Position numbers and translations under genes: made by a program. Positions 49,920 to 59,962 of a stretch of DNA of 64,000 nt are shown here, one piece after another; within the stretch, counting starts at the first letter, position 1; each line of letters begins with the position of its first letter. The stretch is from Qipengyuania nanhaisediminis (GTDB taxonomy: Bacteria; Pseudomonadota; Alphaproteobacteria; Sphingomonadales; Sphingomonadaceae), in the NCBI RefSeq assembly GCF_900115585.1, contig NZ_FOWZ01000001.1, positions 372,001-436,000 on the forward strand. The letters are read 5' to 3'. Under the pieces are notes generated by a model, which saw nothing but the letters and a program-made list of their open reading frames with translations, did not search any database and was not told the origin of the DNA.

Positions 49920-50752
49920 CCCTTAGCCTTGCTCCTCTCGCCCTTCTTTTCATGCAGGTCGGCCCAAACCCGTCCGCAGGCGCCATGCCCGGCATCCCGG
50001 ACGAACTCGCCAACCGGCCGCCGCGGGCCGAAAGCACCGAGCCGCAGGTGCAGCCGCGCCTCGCGACCTGCCTGCGGCAGGCGGCAAATACTCCCGATGC
50101 GGCACTCGACTATGCGCAGGGCTGGCGCGAGACGGCAGAAACCGACCTCGAAATGGCGCAATCGGCGCATTGCCTTGGCCTCGCGCTGGTCCAGCTTGAT
50201 CGCATGGGGGAAGCGCGCGAGATCTTCGAACTCGCCAGCGCGGAAGCGCCTGCAGACAATCTCGCCTATGCCGCCCGGCTGAATGCGATGGCAGGCAATG
50301 CGGCCCTCGCTGAAGGCGATATGGAAAATGCTCTCGTCCTGCTCGACCGGGCAGGAGGACAGGCACTTGCGGCACCCGACGGGGCCCTTGCCGCCGACCT
50401 TCGCGTCGATCTCGCCCGCGTGCTCGTGCGCATGGGCCGTCAGGAAGACGCGGCAGAAGCCTTGTCCGAAGCGCGCGAAGCCGATGGTGACGATGCGCAG
50501 GCATGGCTGCTCTCGGCGACCTTGTCCCGTCGGCTGTCGCGACTCGGCGAAGCGCAGCAGCAGATCGAGAGGGCCGCACTCCTTGCCCCCCGCAATCCGC
50601 AGGTCGGGCTGGAAGCAGGCGTCATAGCCGCGCTGTCCGGCCGCGAGGAGGCTGCGCGAAAGAGCTTCCAGTCCGTGCTCGACGTCGCACCGGACAGTCC
50701 GCAGGCCGATCAGGCACGCGAATATCTTGCGCAGATCGCACCGGCAGAATGA
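49916..50752 (+). CDS. Tetratricopeptide repeat protein
   Basis: The 278-residue protein starts with a short hydrophobic stretch that could be a signal peptide (LSLAPLALLFMQV). Three to five TPR units follow (for example AHCLGLALVQLDRMGEAREI and SAREADGDDAQAWLL-like segments). It probably mediates protein contacts in the periplasm or at the membrane. It is coupled at both ends by ATGA overlaps, so hydrolase, TPR protein and oxidoreductase form one operon. Confidence 0.85.
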   Translation: MTLSLAPLALLFMQVGPNPSAGAMPGIPDELANRPPRAESTEPQVQPRLATCLRQAANTPDAALDYAQGWRETAETDLEMAQSAHCLGLALVQLDRMGEAREIFELASAEAPADNLAYAARLNAMAGNAALAEGDMENALVLLDRAGGQALAAPDGALAADLRVDLARVLVRMGRQEDAAEALSEAREADGDDAQAWLLSATLSRRLSRLGEAQQQIERAALLAPRNPQVGLEAGVIAALSGREEAARKSFQSVLDVAPDSPQADQAREYLAQIAPAE

Positions 50753-51723
50753 CCGCTTTCTCGGTCCTCGATCTCGTTCCCGTCCGTGAAGGCGGGACCC
50801 TTGCGGAAGCCTTCGAAGCCGCCACCCTATTGGCGCAGGCCGCCGAAAGACTCGGCTGCGCGCGATATTGGGTGGCCGAGCATCATGCGATGGAGGGCAT
50901 CGCTGGCGGGGCCACTTCCGTGGTCCTCGCGCATATCGGTAACGCAACGGACACGATCCGGATCGGCTCGGGCGGCATCATGCTGCCCAACCATACCCCG
51001 TTCCAGATTGCCGAGCAGTTCGGCACGCTCGACGCGCTGTTTCCAGGGCGGATCGACTTGGGGCTGGGCCGGGCACCTGGAGCGGGTCCGGAGCTACAGC
51101 GCGCCTTGCGCAAGGACCTGAATCGGGCTGCGGAAATGTTTCCGCAGGACGTGGTGGAGTTGCAGGCCCTGATGCGCGGGGACACCACCATCCATCCGAC
51201 ACCGGGCCTTGGCGCCAAGCCTGAATTCTGGATGCTCGGGTCCAGCCTGTTCGGCGCGCAGCTGGCTGCCAGGCTGGGGCTGCCCTATGCTTTCGCGAGC
51301 CATTTCGCCCCCGATCACCTCGACGCGGCGCTCGAAATCTACCGCCGCGATTTCGAGCCTTCGGACCAGCTCGATGCGCCCTATGTGATGGCGGCAATGA
51401 ACCTCTTCTGCGCAGAGACGGAAGAAGAGGCGGAGACGCTCTCGACGTCGCAATTGCAGGCTTTCGTCGCCCTGCGGACCGGGTCACCCGCAAAACTCAA
51501 GCCGCCGGTGGCCGGTTATCGCGAGAGCCTTCCGGCCCCTGCGCAAGCCATGCTCGCCCATATCGGGCAAGCCAGCGCGGTCGGGACGCCCGGTCAATGC
51601 GCGGACACGATCCGCTCGTTCATTGCACGTACCGGAGCGGACGAGATCATCTTCGCCGGACCGACCTTCGATCCGCAAGAGCGCATGGACTCGCTGTCCC
51701 GTGCGCTTTCAGCGCTCGGCTGA
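50749..51723 (+). CDS. LLM class flavin-dependent oxidoreductase
   Basis: This 324-residue luciferase-like monooxygenase has FSVLDLVPVREGG, RYWVAEHHAMEGIA and SGGIMLPNHTPFQIAEQF-type patterns. It also has LFPGRIDLGLGRAPG, typical of the group annotated as MsnO8-like. It uses reduced FMN and oxygen; the substrate is unknown. ATGA overlap with the TPR gene. No flavin reductase lies adjacent. Confidence 0.92.
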   Translation: MTAFSVLDLVPVREGGTLAEAFEAATLLAQAAERLGCARYWVAEHHAMEGIAGGATSVVLAHIGNATDTIRIGSGGIMLPNHTPFQIAEQFGTLDALFPGRIDLGLGRAPGAGPELQRALRKDLNRAAEMFPQDVVELQALMRGDTTIHPTPGLGAKPEFWMLGSSLFGAQLAARLGLPYAFASHFAPDHLDAALEIYRRDFEPSDQLDAPYVMAAMNLFCAETEEEAETLSTSQLQAFVALRTGSPAKLKPPVAGYRESLPAPAQAMLAHIGQASAVGTPGQCADTIRSFIARTGADEIIFAGPTFDPQERMDSLSRALSALG

Positions 51724-51896
51724 CATCCTTCGCCGACGCTACGGAACCGAGGAACGCATACGATTGCGCCTTTTCCTTTTGGTTGGCCTTGCGAGCCTGC
51801 GACAACGGGCCTAATCGCGAGCCAGCGCGTCGCCGAAGACGACTCGGAAATTACACGGGTGCGAAAGTATCGTACGCCGCAAGCGAGAGGCCTTTC

Positions 51897-54800
51897 ATGG
51901 GTTCCACAGCCGCCAAGGCAAGCCAGAGCATGTCCCCCCAAGCCAAGGCCATTGCGCAGCACATGCGCGAATCCCTGCTTCCAGGCGACACTCCGATCGA
52001 TGACGAGCACCTGTTCGAAGCAGCCGCTTTCCTTGCCGAAACTGCCGAGAAGCGCGCTGCTGGCGAACCCGCGATCGCGATCCAGTCGATCAGCGACGAC
52101 CGCCGCTATACGCGCATTGCGATCATCAATGATGACATGCCGTTTCTGGTCGATTCCACTGCGGCGGCAATCGCTGCAATGGGCCTTGCCATCGATCGCC
52201 TGATCCACCCGGTCGTCCCGGTCGAACGGACCAGCGATGGCGCACTCGGCAAGGTCATAAAAGGCGAGCCGGAAGAGGCTTTCTGGGAATCGATGATCTA
52301 CCTCGAGGCGCCGCGCGTCGACGCCAAGCGCAGGCAGTCAATCGAGGAGACCCTGCTGGAAACGCTCGCCGACGTCCGCGCCGCCGTGTGCGATTGGCCA
52401 AAGCTCCAGGAAGCGATGGGCGCCGATGTCGACCGGGTCGATAATGAAGAAGGCGCTGCGCTGCTCGAATGGCTGAATTCGGGCATGCTCACGCAGTTGG
52501 GCCATGTCGTTCGCAAACGCGATGGATCGCAGGAAAACGAGCTTGGCATCTGCCGCACTTCCTCCCGCCAGTTGCTGGTCGATGCCAGCTACGAGCGCGC
52601 CTTCGCCTGGTTCGAGGGCAAGGGCGAAGCACGCACGCCGCTGATCATCAAGGCCAACCACATGGCGCGCGTGCACCGCCGCGTGCCGCTCGACCTGTTC
52701 ATCGTCCCGATCCGCGACGGCAAGAAGGTTACGGCTCTTTCGGTCCACGCCGGCGTCTGGACGAGCGCTGCAATCGCCTCGCCTCCACGCAGCGTCCCGA
52801 TCCTGCGCGAACGGCTCGACGCCATCCGCGACGAATTGAATTTCGACGACACCGGCCATGCCGGCAAGGCGCTGGTCCACGCCCTGACGGCCCTGCCGCA
52901 CGACCTCGTGATCGGCTTTTCCGAAGAAGACACCGCGCGCATCGCTACCACCATGATGAGCCTGGTCGACCGGCCTCGCCCGCGCCTGGCCCTGGTCGAA
53001 GCGCCCTTGGCCCGCCACCTCTTTGCCTTCGTGTGGATGCCGCGCGACATGCTCGCCACACAGGTGCGCTTGCAGATCCTCGGCCTGCTCGAAGAAGGCG
53101 CGAAAGCGCGACTGCTGGACTGGAGCCTCGAGGTAGAAGGCGGCAATCTCGCCATGCTACGGTTCGTCCTCGACATTCGCGAAGGCGCCCAGAAGCCCGA
53201 CGAAGCGGCTCTCGAAAAACAGCTCCAGACCCTGCTTCGCGGATGGAGCGAAGCGGTCGAGAACGAATTGCTCGCCTTCGAGGAAAAAGGCCGGGCAGCG
53301 GCGCTGGCCCTGCGTTTCGCAGAAGCTTTCCCGACCGCCTATCGCGCGCGCTTCGGCCCTCGCGAGGCGGCCGAGGATATCGCCCGCCTGCGCGCACTCG
53401 GCCATCACGCCGATGACGAAGACGAGGCGCCCCACCGCGGCGCACGCCTGTATCTGTGCGAGCGTGATGACGAGCGCTGCCTGCGCCTGAAACTGTACCA
53501 GGCTGAGGGCAGCCTGCCGCTGTCCGATGCCGTCCCCGCATTGGAAAACTTCGGCTTCCACGTGCGCTCGGAAATGCCGACGGTCCTCGAAGAAGGACGC
53601 CTCGGGACTATCCACGATTTTGCACTGCAGCTTGCCCCCGGGCTCGATGCTGACGAGTTGATCGAGCGGGCTGAAGGGATCGAGGATGCGATCGGCGCCG
53701 TGCTCAACGAGCAGGCCGAAAACGATGTCTTTAACCGCCTTGTCGTCGAAGCCGCGCTTGACGCGCACCAGACCGAATGGCTGCGCGCTTTCTATCGCTA
53801 CCTGCGCCAGATCGGGATGGGGTTCACGATCTACACGGTCGTCGATGCGCTGGCGAAATCGGCGGATATCACCCGCGCCCTCATCGACCTGTTCACCGCA
53901 CGCCACGACCCGGACTTCGACGGCAACCGCGAGGAAGCGGCCAAGGAAGCGGGCGACACGATCCGGCGCGCACTGACCAGGGTCAAGGCGATCAACGACG
54001 ACCGCCTTCTGCGCCTTTACAAGGCGTTGATCGACGCCATCCTGCGCACCAATGTCTTCGCGCCGGCAGCCAACGAGGCGCTGGCATTCAAGATCGACAG
54101 TTCGATGGTGCCGGGACTTCCCAAGCCCGTGCCATGGCGCGAGATCTTCGTGTATTCGCGTCGCGTCGAGGGCATCCACCTGCGCTCCGGCCCGGTCGCC
54201 CGCGGAGGCCTGCGCTGGTCCGATCGCCGGGACGACTTCCGCACCGAAATCCTTGGCCTGATGAAGGCGCAGCGCGTGAAGAACGCCGTGATCGTACCGG
54301 CGGGCGCGAAGGGCGGTTTCTACCCCAAGCAACTGCCCGATCCGTCCATCGATCGCGATGCCTGGGCAGCAGAGGGCAAGGCCAGCTACGAAGTCTTTAT
54401 CCGCAGCCTGCTGTCGGTCACCGATAACATCGTCGACGACAAGGTCGTGCACCCTGACAATGTCGTCATCACCGACGGCGAGGATCCCTATTTCGTCGTG
54501 GCCGCGGACAAGGGCACGGCCAGTTTCTCCGACGTCGCGAATGCGATCGCCGAAAGCCGCGACTTCTGGCTCGACGACGCCTTCGCCAGCGGCGGCTCTA
54601 AGGGCTACGACCACAAGGCCATGGGCATCACGGCCAAGGGCGGCTGGGTCAGCGTCCAGCGCCACTTCCTCGAAATGGGGATCGACGTGCAGACCGATTC
54701 CATCGAGGTCGTGGGATGCGGGGATATGTCCGGCGACGTCTTCGGAAACGGCATGCTGTTGTCCAAGGCCATCAAGCTCGTCGCGGCCTTCGATCACCGC

Positions 54801-56594
54801 CACATCTTCCTCGATCCCAATCCCGATCCGGCCAAGAGCTGGAAGGAAAGGAAGCGCCTCTTCGAAATGACCCGGTCGAGCTGGGCGGATTATGACGAGG
54901 CCCTGATCTCGCGTGGCGGCGGTGTCTATCCGCGCGATGCCAAGACCATCAAGCTGTCGAAAACGATGCAGGGCGTGCTCGGCATCGAACAGGACGAGAT
55001 CGAGCCCGAAGCGCTGATCTCGGCAATCCTCAAGGCACCGGTCGACCTGATCTGGTTCGGCGGCATCGGCACCTACATCAAGGCCAGCAGCGAAAATAAC
55101 GTCCAGGTCGGTGACCCGGCGAACGACGCGCTGCGCGTCGACGGCAAGGACCTGCGCGCCAAGGTTATCGGCGAAGGCGCCAACCTCGGCACGACGCAGG
55201 CCGGACGCATCGAATATTCGCTTGGCGGCGGGCGCTGTAATACCGATTTCATCGACAATTCCGCCGGGGTCGATTGTTCGGACAACGAGGTCAACATCAA
55301 GATCGCCCTCGCCGCTGCCAAGCGCGCAGGCCGCCTGTCCGAACCCAAGCGCGTTGAGCTGCTGGAAGAGATGACCGACGAGGTTTCGGATCTCGTCCTG
55401 GAAGACAATCGCTTGCAGGCGCTGGCTCTGTCGATCGCCGAGAAGGGCGGCGCGCGGGCCATGGCGTCGCAACTGCACCTGATTGAAACGCTGGAAGACG
55501 GCGGCAACCTCGATCGCAAGACCGAGGGCCTCGCCGACAACCAGACGCTGCAGCGCCGTGCGGCCGACGGCATCGGCCTGACCCGCCCCGAACTCGCAGT
55601 GCTGCTGTCGTCGGCCAAGCTGGTGCTTCAGGACGCGATCCAGACCAGCGACCTGCCGGACGATCCGATCCTGCACGACCTGCTCATGCGCAGCTTCCCC
55701 GAACCGATGCGCGGCAGGTTCCGCAAGCAGATCGAAAACCATCGCCTGCGCCGCGAGATCATTGCGACCAAGCTCGCCAATGCGATGGTCAACCGGATCG
55801 GGATCATCCACCCGTTCGAGCTGGCCGAAGAAGAAGGGGTCGAACTTTCCGAAGTCGCGGGTGCCTTCGTCGCGGCCGCGCATCTGTTCGATCTCAGGAC
55901 CATCTGGAACGAGCTGGACAATGCCAAGATCGACGAGACCGCGCGTCTCCTGCTGTTCGATCGCCTTGCCGCTGCCGTCGGCAATTTGATGTCCGACGTC
56001 CTGCGCACCGCTGCCGGGCGTGTGCGTCCTGCCGAGATGGTTGAAGAGCTCGGCAAGAACGTCGCCCTGCTCGTCAAGTCGACCGACCAGCTGCTTGGCT
56101 CGCAGCTAAAGGACCAGTCGCAAAACCTGCACGAGACATTCACTGACGCAGGGGCGAATGATGCGATTGCCTCGCGGATCACGCATATCTTCAATCTCGA
56201 CGGATCGGTCGGCCTCGCCAAGCTGGCTGCCGATACGGGCCTCGATCCGGAACCGTTGACGCTGGGCTTCACCGATATCGGGGCAAGCCTCGGCATCGAC
56301 TGGGCGCAGGGTACTGCTGCCCTGATGAACCCGTCGGATGTGTGGGAGCGCCTGCTCGTCTCCGGGATCGCGCGCGATTTCCAGCAGATGCGGCTTGACC
56401 TGCTGCGCCGCCTCTCGCGCCGCAAGGATGCGAAGGAAGACATGCGCGGGGTGGTCCAGGCCTGGGCTGCGGACCACCAGTCGGCGATGCGGCAGTTCCG
56501 CTCGATGATCGAGCGGGCTCAGTCGCAAACCCCGGTTGCACCGGCCATGCTGGCGCAGATTGCCAGCATGGCGCGTAACCTGCTGGCGCGCTGA
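51897..56594 (+). CDS. gdhB: NAD-specific glutamate dehydrogenase, large (about 180 kDa) type
   Basis: The 1565-residue enzyme catabolises glutamate to 2-oxoglutarate and ammonia with NAD. ACT-like N-terminal regulatory segments precede the catalytic domain (KNAVIVPAGAKGGFYPKQLP). The Rossmann region (VVGCGDMSGDVFGNGMLLS) and WFGGIGTYIKAS follow. The long C-terminal helical part is complete. The ATG at 51897 is taken because the family N-terminus starts there and GAGAGG lies upstream; the frame is open for another 100 codons without homology. The 173-base upstream gap has no clear promoter. Confidence 0.96.
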   Translation: MGSTAAKASQSMSPQAKAIAQHMRESLLPGDTPIDDEHLFEAAAFLAETAEKRAAGEPAIAIQSISDDRRYTRIAIINDDMPFLVDSTAAAIAAMGLAIDRLIHPVVPVERTSDGALGKVIKGEPEEAFWESMIYLEAPRVDAKRRQSIEETLLETLADVRAAVCDWPKLQEAMGADVDRVDNEEGAALLEWLNSGMLTQLGHVVRKRDGSQENELGICRTSSRQLLVDASYERAFAWFEGKGEARTPLIIKANHMARVHRRVPLDLFIVPIRDGKKVTALSVHAGVWTSAAIASPPRSVPILRERLDAIRDELNFDDTGHAGKALVHALTALPHDLVIGFSEEDTARIATTMMSLVDRPRPRLALVEAPLARHLFAFVWMPRDMLATQVRLQILGLLEEGAKARLLDWSLEVEGGNLAMLRFVLDIREGAQKPDEAALEKQLQTLLRGWSEAVENELLAFEEKGRAAALALRFAEAFPTAYRARFGPREAAEDIARLRALGHHADDEDEAPHRGARLYLCERDDERCLRLKLYQAEGSLPLSDAVPALENFGFHVRSEMPTVLEEGRLGTIHDFALQLAPGLDADELIERAEGIEDAIGAVLNEQAENDVFNRLVVEAALDAHQTEWLRAFYRYLRQIGMGFTIYTVVDALAKSADITRALIDLFTARHDPDFDGNREEAAKEAGDTIRRALTRVKAINDDRLLRLYKALIDAILRTNVFAPAANEALAFKIDSSMVPGLPKPVPWREIFVYSRRVEGIHLRSGPVARGGLRWSDRRDDFRTEILGLMKAQRVKNAVIVPAGAKGGFYPKQLPDPSIDRDAWAAEGKASYEVFIRSLLSVTDNIVDDKVVHPDNVVITDGEDPYFVVAADKGTASFSDVANAIAESRDFWLDDAFASGGSKGYDHKAMGITAKGGWVSVQRHFLEMGIDVQTDSIEVVGCGDMSGDVFGNGMLLSKAIKLVAAFDHRHIFLDPNPDPAKSWKERKRLFEMTRSSWADYDEALISRGGGVYPRDAKTIKLSKTMQGVLGIEQDEIEPEALISAILKAPVDLIWFGGIGTYIKASSENNVQVGDPANDALRVDGKDLRAKVIGEGANLGTTQAGRIEYSLGGGRCNTDFIDNSAGVDCSDNEVNIKIALAAAKRAGRLSEPKRVELLEEMTDEVSDLVLEDNRLQALALSIAEKGGARAMASQLHLIETLEDGGNLDRKTEGLADNQTLQRRAADGIGLTRPELAVLLSSAKLVLQDAIQTSDLPDDPILHDLLMRSFPEPMRGRFRKQIENHRLRREIIATKLANAMVNRIGIIHPFELAEEEGVELSEVAGAFVAAAHLFDLRTIWNELDNAKIDETARLLLFDRLAAAVGNLMSDVLRTAAGRVRPAEMVEELGKNVALLVKSTDQLLGSQLKDQSQNLHETFTDAGANDAIASRITHIFNLDGSVGLAKLAADTGLDPEPLTLGFTDIGASLGIDWAQGTAALMNPSDVWERLLVSGIARDFQQMRLDLLRRLSRRKDAKEDMRGVVQAWAADHQSAMRQFRSMIERAQSQTPVAPAMLAQIASMARNLLAR

Positions 56595-56647
56595 TCCGGC
56601 GCAGGAATGCTTGACCGCGTGAGAGTTTAGCGCCAGCCCTGCGCGTC

Positions 56648-57874
56648 ATGGAGCATTACGACGTCGTCATCGTGGGTTCGGGTCATGGCGGAGCGCAGGC
56701 TGCTATCGCGCTACGCCAGGCGGGGCATGAGGATACGATCCTCATGGTCAGCCGCGACCGCAACCCGCCTTATGAGCGCCCGCCACTGTCGAAGGATTAT
56801 CTGGCGGGCGACAAGCCCTTCGAGAAGATCCTGATCCGGCCGGAACAGTTCTGGGCCGATCGCAACGTGACCTTGCGCCTCGGCGCGAATGCGAACGAGA
56901 TTGATCCGCGTTCGCACACCATCGCATTGTCCGACGATACCAAGGTGACGTACCGCAAGCTCATTTGGGCCGGTGGCGGCGATGCGCGGCGCCTGTCATG
57001 CCCGGGCGCGGACCTGGCTGGCGTCCATACGATCCGCGGACGCCGTGACACCGATGCACTAAAGGCCGAACTGGAAGGCGGCGCCAAGCGAGCGGTCATC
57101 GTGGGCGCGGGCTACATCGGGCTCGAAGCCGCTGCCGTATTGCGCAAGCTCGGCTGCGACGTGGCCGTAATCGAGATGCAGGACCGCGTTCTCGCGCGGG
57201 TTGCCGGAGCGGAACTGTCGGGCTTTTACGCTGCCGAACATCGCGCGCACGGGGTCGACCTGCGGCTCGAGACGGGCGTGGAACGCATTGAAGGCGACGA
57301 CGGACGCGTAACCGGCGTGACCCTCACCACCGGAGAGACCATTCCCTGCGACATCGTGATTGCAGGGATCGGCATCGTGCCTTCGGTCGGGCCGTTGATT
57401 GCGGCAGGCGCCGCAGGCAGCAACGGAGTGGACGTCGACACTTACTGCCGCACGTCACTCGACGATATCTACGCCATCGGTGACTGCGCCGCGCATGCCA
57501 ATCCCTATGCGGACAACGCGGTCATCAGGCTGGAATCGGTCCAGAACGCCAACGACATGGCAACCGTCGCGGCCAAGGCGATCATGGGCGACAAGCAGGA
57601 TTACGACGCCGTCCCCTGGTTCTGGTCGAACCAGTACGATTTGCGTCTGCAGACTGTCGGCATTTCCACCGGCCACGATGGCTGCGTGCTGCGGGGCGAC
57701 CCGGCCGACCGGAAGTTCGCCATGATCTACCTCAAGGAAGGCGGCGTCATCGCGCTCGATTGCGTAAACAATACCCGCGACTACGCGCAGGGACGCAAGC
57801 TGGTGGAAGCGCGGGCGGAGGTCGATCCCGACCTTCTCGCCGACACCGCGGTTCCGCTCAAGGAAATGCTCTGA
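56648..57874 (+). CDS. FAD-dependent ferredoxin reductase-like oxidoreductase
   Basis: The 408-residue flavoprotein has FAD-binding [17 protein letters not shown], the active loop [12 protein letters not shown], an NAD(P)-binding [15 protein letters not shown] and the FAD contact [10 protein letters not shown]. This is the putidaredoxin-reductase/rhodocoxin-reductase family that supplies electrons to P450s through a 2Fe-2S ferredoxin. No ferredoxin gene is beside it, but two P450 genes are in the window, so it may serve them. It converges on queG with a 17-base overlap. Confidence 0.92.
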   Translation: MEHYDVVIVGSGHGGAQAAIALRQAGHEDTILMVSRDRNPPYERPPLSKDYLAGDKPFEKILIRPEQFWADRNVTLRLGANANEIDPRSHTIALSDDTKVTYRKLIWAGGGDARRLSCPGADLAGVHTIRGRRDTDALKAELEGGAKRAVIVGAGYIGLEAAAVLRKLGCDVAVIEMQDRVLARVAGAELSGFYAAEHRAHGVDLRLETGVERIEGDDGRVTGVTLTTGETIPCDIVIAGIGIVPSVGPLIAAGAAGSNGVDVDTYCRTSLDDIYAIGDCAAHANPYADNAVIRLESVQNANDMATVAAKAIMGDKQDYDAVPWFWSNQYDLRLQTVGISTGHDGCVLRGDPADRKFAMIYLKEGGVIALDCVNNTRDYAQGRKLVEARAEVDPDLLADTAVPLKEML

Positions 57875-58919
57875 GCCGCGCGGCTGCCCAGTCGGCCGCA
57901 TCGCTCACTGCCGGATCTGGGTCGCCGCGAAGCGCCTCGACCAATGGAGCCAGCCACGCGCTCCCGCTGTTTCCCGCTGCGTAGAGACAATTGCGCACGA
58001 ACCGATCGCGGCCGATCCGCTTGATCGGCGAGCCAGAGAAGAACTGGCGAAACCCTGCATCGTCGAATGCGAGGAAGCGCGCGAGATCGGGGGCCTGCAA
58101 TTCCTCGCGTGGTGCAAGCTTCAGATGCCGGTGCGCGCTGTCCGCGAACTTGTTCCATGGGCACACCGCGAGGCAATCGTCGCAGCCGTAAATCCGGTTG
58201 CCCAGTGCTTCGCGAAACTCTTCCGCGATCGGTCCCTTGTGCTCGATCGTCAGGTAGGAAATGCACCGGCGCGCATCGAGCCGGTAGGGTGACGGGAAGG
58301 CGGCGGTCGGACAGGCATCCTGGCAGGCGCGGCACGACCCGCACACATCCCTGCCCGGCGCATCGGGTTCGAACGGCAGAGTCGAATAGATAGCACCGAG
58401 GAACAGCCAGCTGCCATGTTCGCGGCTGACCAGATTGGTGTGCTTGCCCTGCCAGCCGATCCCGGCGGCTTCTCCCAGGGGCTTTTCCATGACCGGTGCA
58501 GTATCGACGAAGACCTTGAGCTCGCTGTCCGGCTCCTGTTCGATGAGCCAGCGCGCCAGGGCCTTGAGCGCCTTCTTCACGACGTCATGATAGTCACGTC
58601 CCTGGGCATAGACCGAAATCCGCGCCTTATCGGGATTGCCCTCAAGCGCCAGCGGATCCACATCGGGCGCATAGCTCATGCCCAGCGCAATCACGCTGCG
58701 CGCTTCCGACCACAGGCCCTGCGGAAAAGCGCGCTGCTCTTTTCGCGCCTCCATCCACTCCATCGAGCCGTGCCTGCCCTCGCCCAGCCATTCTTCGAGC
58801 CTCTCTGTACGCGTGCGATCCTCGCCCGCAGAAGTGAAGCCGCATGCAGCGAAGCCGAGTGCGCGTGCTTCCTTGCGCAGATCCTCCTGCAGGGCCTTCA
58901 AAGAAGGGTTCTTAACCAA
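57858..58919 (-). CDS. queG: Epoxyqueuosine reductase
   Basis: The 353-residue cobalamin- and iron-sulfur-dependent enzyme makes queuosine in tRNA from epoxyqueuosine. Two 4Fe-4S motifs, [12 protein letters not shown] and [10 protein letters not shown], are clear, as is the N-terminal [13 protein letters not shown] and the YAQGRDYH segment. No in-frame ATG exists near the conserved N-terminus; TTG at 58919 with GGGAG about ten bases upstream is the best start. Its 3' end overlaps the convergent reductase gene by 17 bases. Confidence 0.95.
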   Translation of the reverse strand: MVKNPSLKALQEDLRKEARALGFAACGFTSAGEDRTRTERLEEWLGEGRHGSMEWMEARKEQRAFPQGLWSEARSVIALGMSYAPDVDPLALEGNPDKARISVYAQGRDYHDVVKKALKALARWLIEQEPDSELKVFVDTAPVMEKPLGEAAGIGWQGKHTNLVSREHGSWLFLGAIYSTLPFEPDAPGRDVCGSCRACQDACPTAAFPSPYRLDARRCISYLTIEHKGPIAEEFREALGNRIYGCDDCLAVCPWNKFADSAHRHLKLAPREELQAPDLARFLAFDDAGFRQFFSGSPIKRIGRDRFVRNCLYAAGNSGSAWLAPLVEALRGDPDPAVSDAADWAAARLRAFP

Positions 58920-58963
58920 ACTTGCTGTTGCTCCCGTTCACTCGGCGCGGTTAACGCTGATGC

Positions 58964-59962
58964 ATGCTTACCGAGCCGAACGCCATGCCGCGACCCCTGA
59001 CCGACACGTCGCCCCCACTTGCCATAGAAGCAAAGGGCCTGGTCAAGCGGTTCGACGATACACTCGCCGTCGACGGAGTAGATATCAGCGTCCCTGAAGG
59101 CGCGATCTACGGCATTCTTGGGCCCAATGGAGCGGGCAAGACGACCACCCTGCGCATGCTGCTCGGCATTATCGATCCCGACGAGGGGGTGCGCCGCATT
59201 TTCGGCCATGAACGCCCCCACGAGATAGCGCGCCTGATCGGTTACCTGCCCGAGGAGCGCGGCCTCTATCCTGCGATGAAGTGCGATGAAGCCATCGGTT
59301 TCCTCGGTGCCTTGCGCGGCCTGCCTGTCGAGGAAGGCAAGCGGCGCGGGCGCGAGATGATGGAAGCGCACGGCCTTGGCCACGCCATCGACCGCCAGAT
59401 CCGCCAGCTGTCCAAAGGCATGGCGCAGACGGTGCAACTGCTCGGAAGCCTGGTCCACAAGCCGAAACTGGTAGTGCTCGACGAACCCTTCAGCGGTCTC
59501 GATGCCATCAACCAGGGTAAGCTCGAAGGCATGATCCGCGAGCTGGCGGATGACGGGACGACGGTTATCTTTTCGACCCACGTCATCCACCACGCTGAAA
59601 GGCTTTGCGACGACGTGGCGATCATCGCGGGCGGCAAGGTGCCCTATGCCGGATCGGTGGACGCTGCACGCGACCGAATCCCCGCGCAAGTGCGACTGGA
59701 GACAGCCAATGGCGGCGGCGAATGGAGATCTGCCCTACCCGACGATGCCCGCCACGACGCGAAGGCGCATGGTGGCCATTTCTGGTATTTCCCCGTGCCC
59801 GAGAGCGGGATCGAAGAGCTGCTCAAACGGCTCATAGAGGGAGGCGCAGGCATTCTCTCGCTATCGATAGAACGGGCCGGTCTTCACGATGCCTTCGTGG
59901 AGATTGCCGGTGAAGCCGCGGCGCGCGCACTCGATGAAGACGCGGCAGGAGATCTGGCATGA
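58964..59962 (+). CDS. ABC transporter ATP-binding protein (NatA-like)
   Basis: The 332-residue ATPase has Walker A GPNGAGKTT, signature LSKGMAQ, Walker B KLVVLDEP and H-loop STHVIHH. A C-terminal extension after residue 235 is typical of NatA/CcmA-like exporters. An ATG at 58964 or at 58985 is possible. It overlaps the permease gene (ATGA). It powers export of an unknown solute, perhaps sodium or a drug-like compound. Confidence 0.93.
   Translation: MLTEPNAMPRPLTDTSPPLAIEAKGLVKRFDDTLAVDGVDISVPEGAIYGILGPNGAGKTTTLRMLLGIIDPDEGVRRIFGHERPHEIARLIGYLPEERGLYPAMKCDEAIGFLGALRGLPVEEGKRRGREMMEAHGLGHAIDRQIRQLSKGMAQTVQLLGSLVHKPKLVVLDEPFSGLDAINQGKLEGMIRELADDGTTVIFSTHVIHHAERLCDDVAIIAGGKVPYAGSVDAARDRIPAQVRLETANGGGEWRSALPDDARHDAKAHGGHFWYFPVPESGIEELLKRLIEGGAGILSLSIERAGLHDAFVEIAGEAAARALDEDAAGDLA

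Noticed and set aside
53157-55883. 908-codon open frame on the minus strand
   Set aside because: It is antisense to the NAD-glutamate dehydrogenase gene and arises from high GC codon bias; no domain is recognisable.
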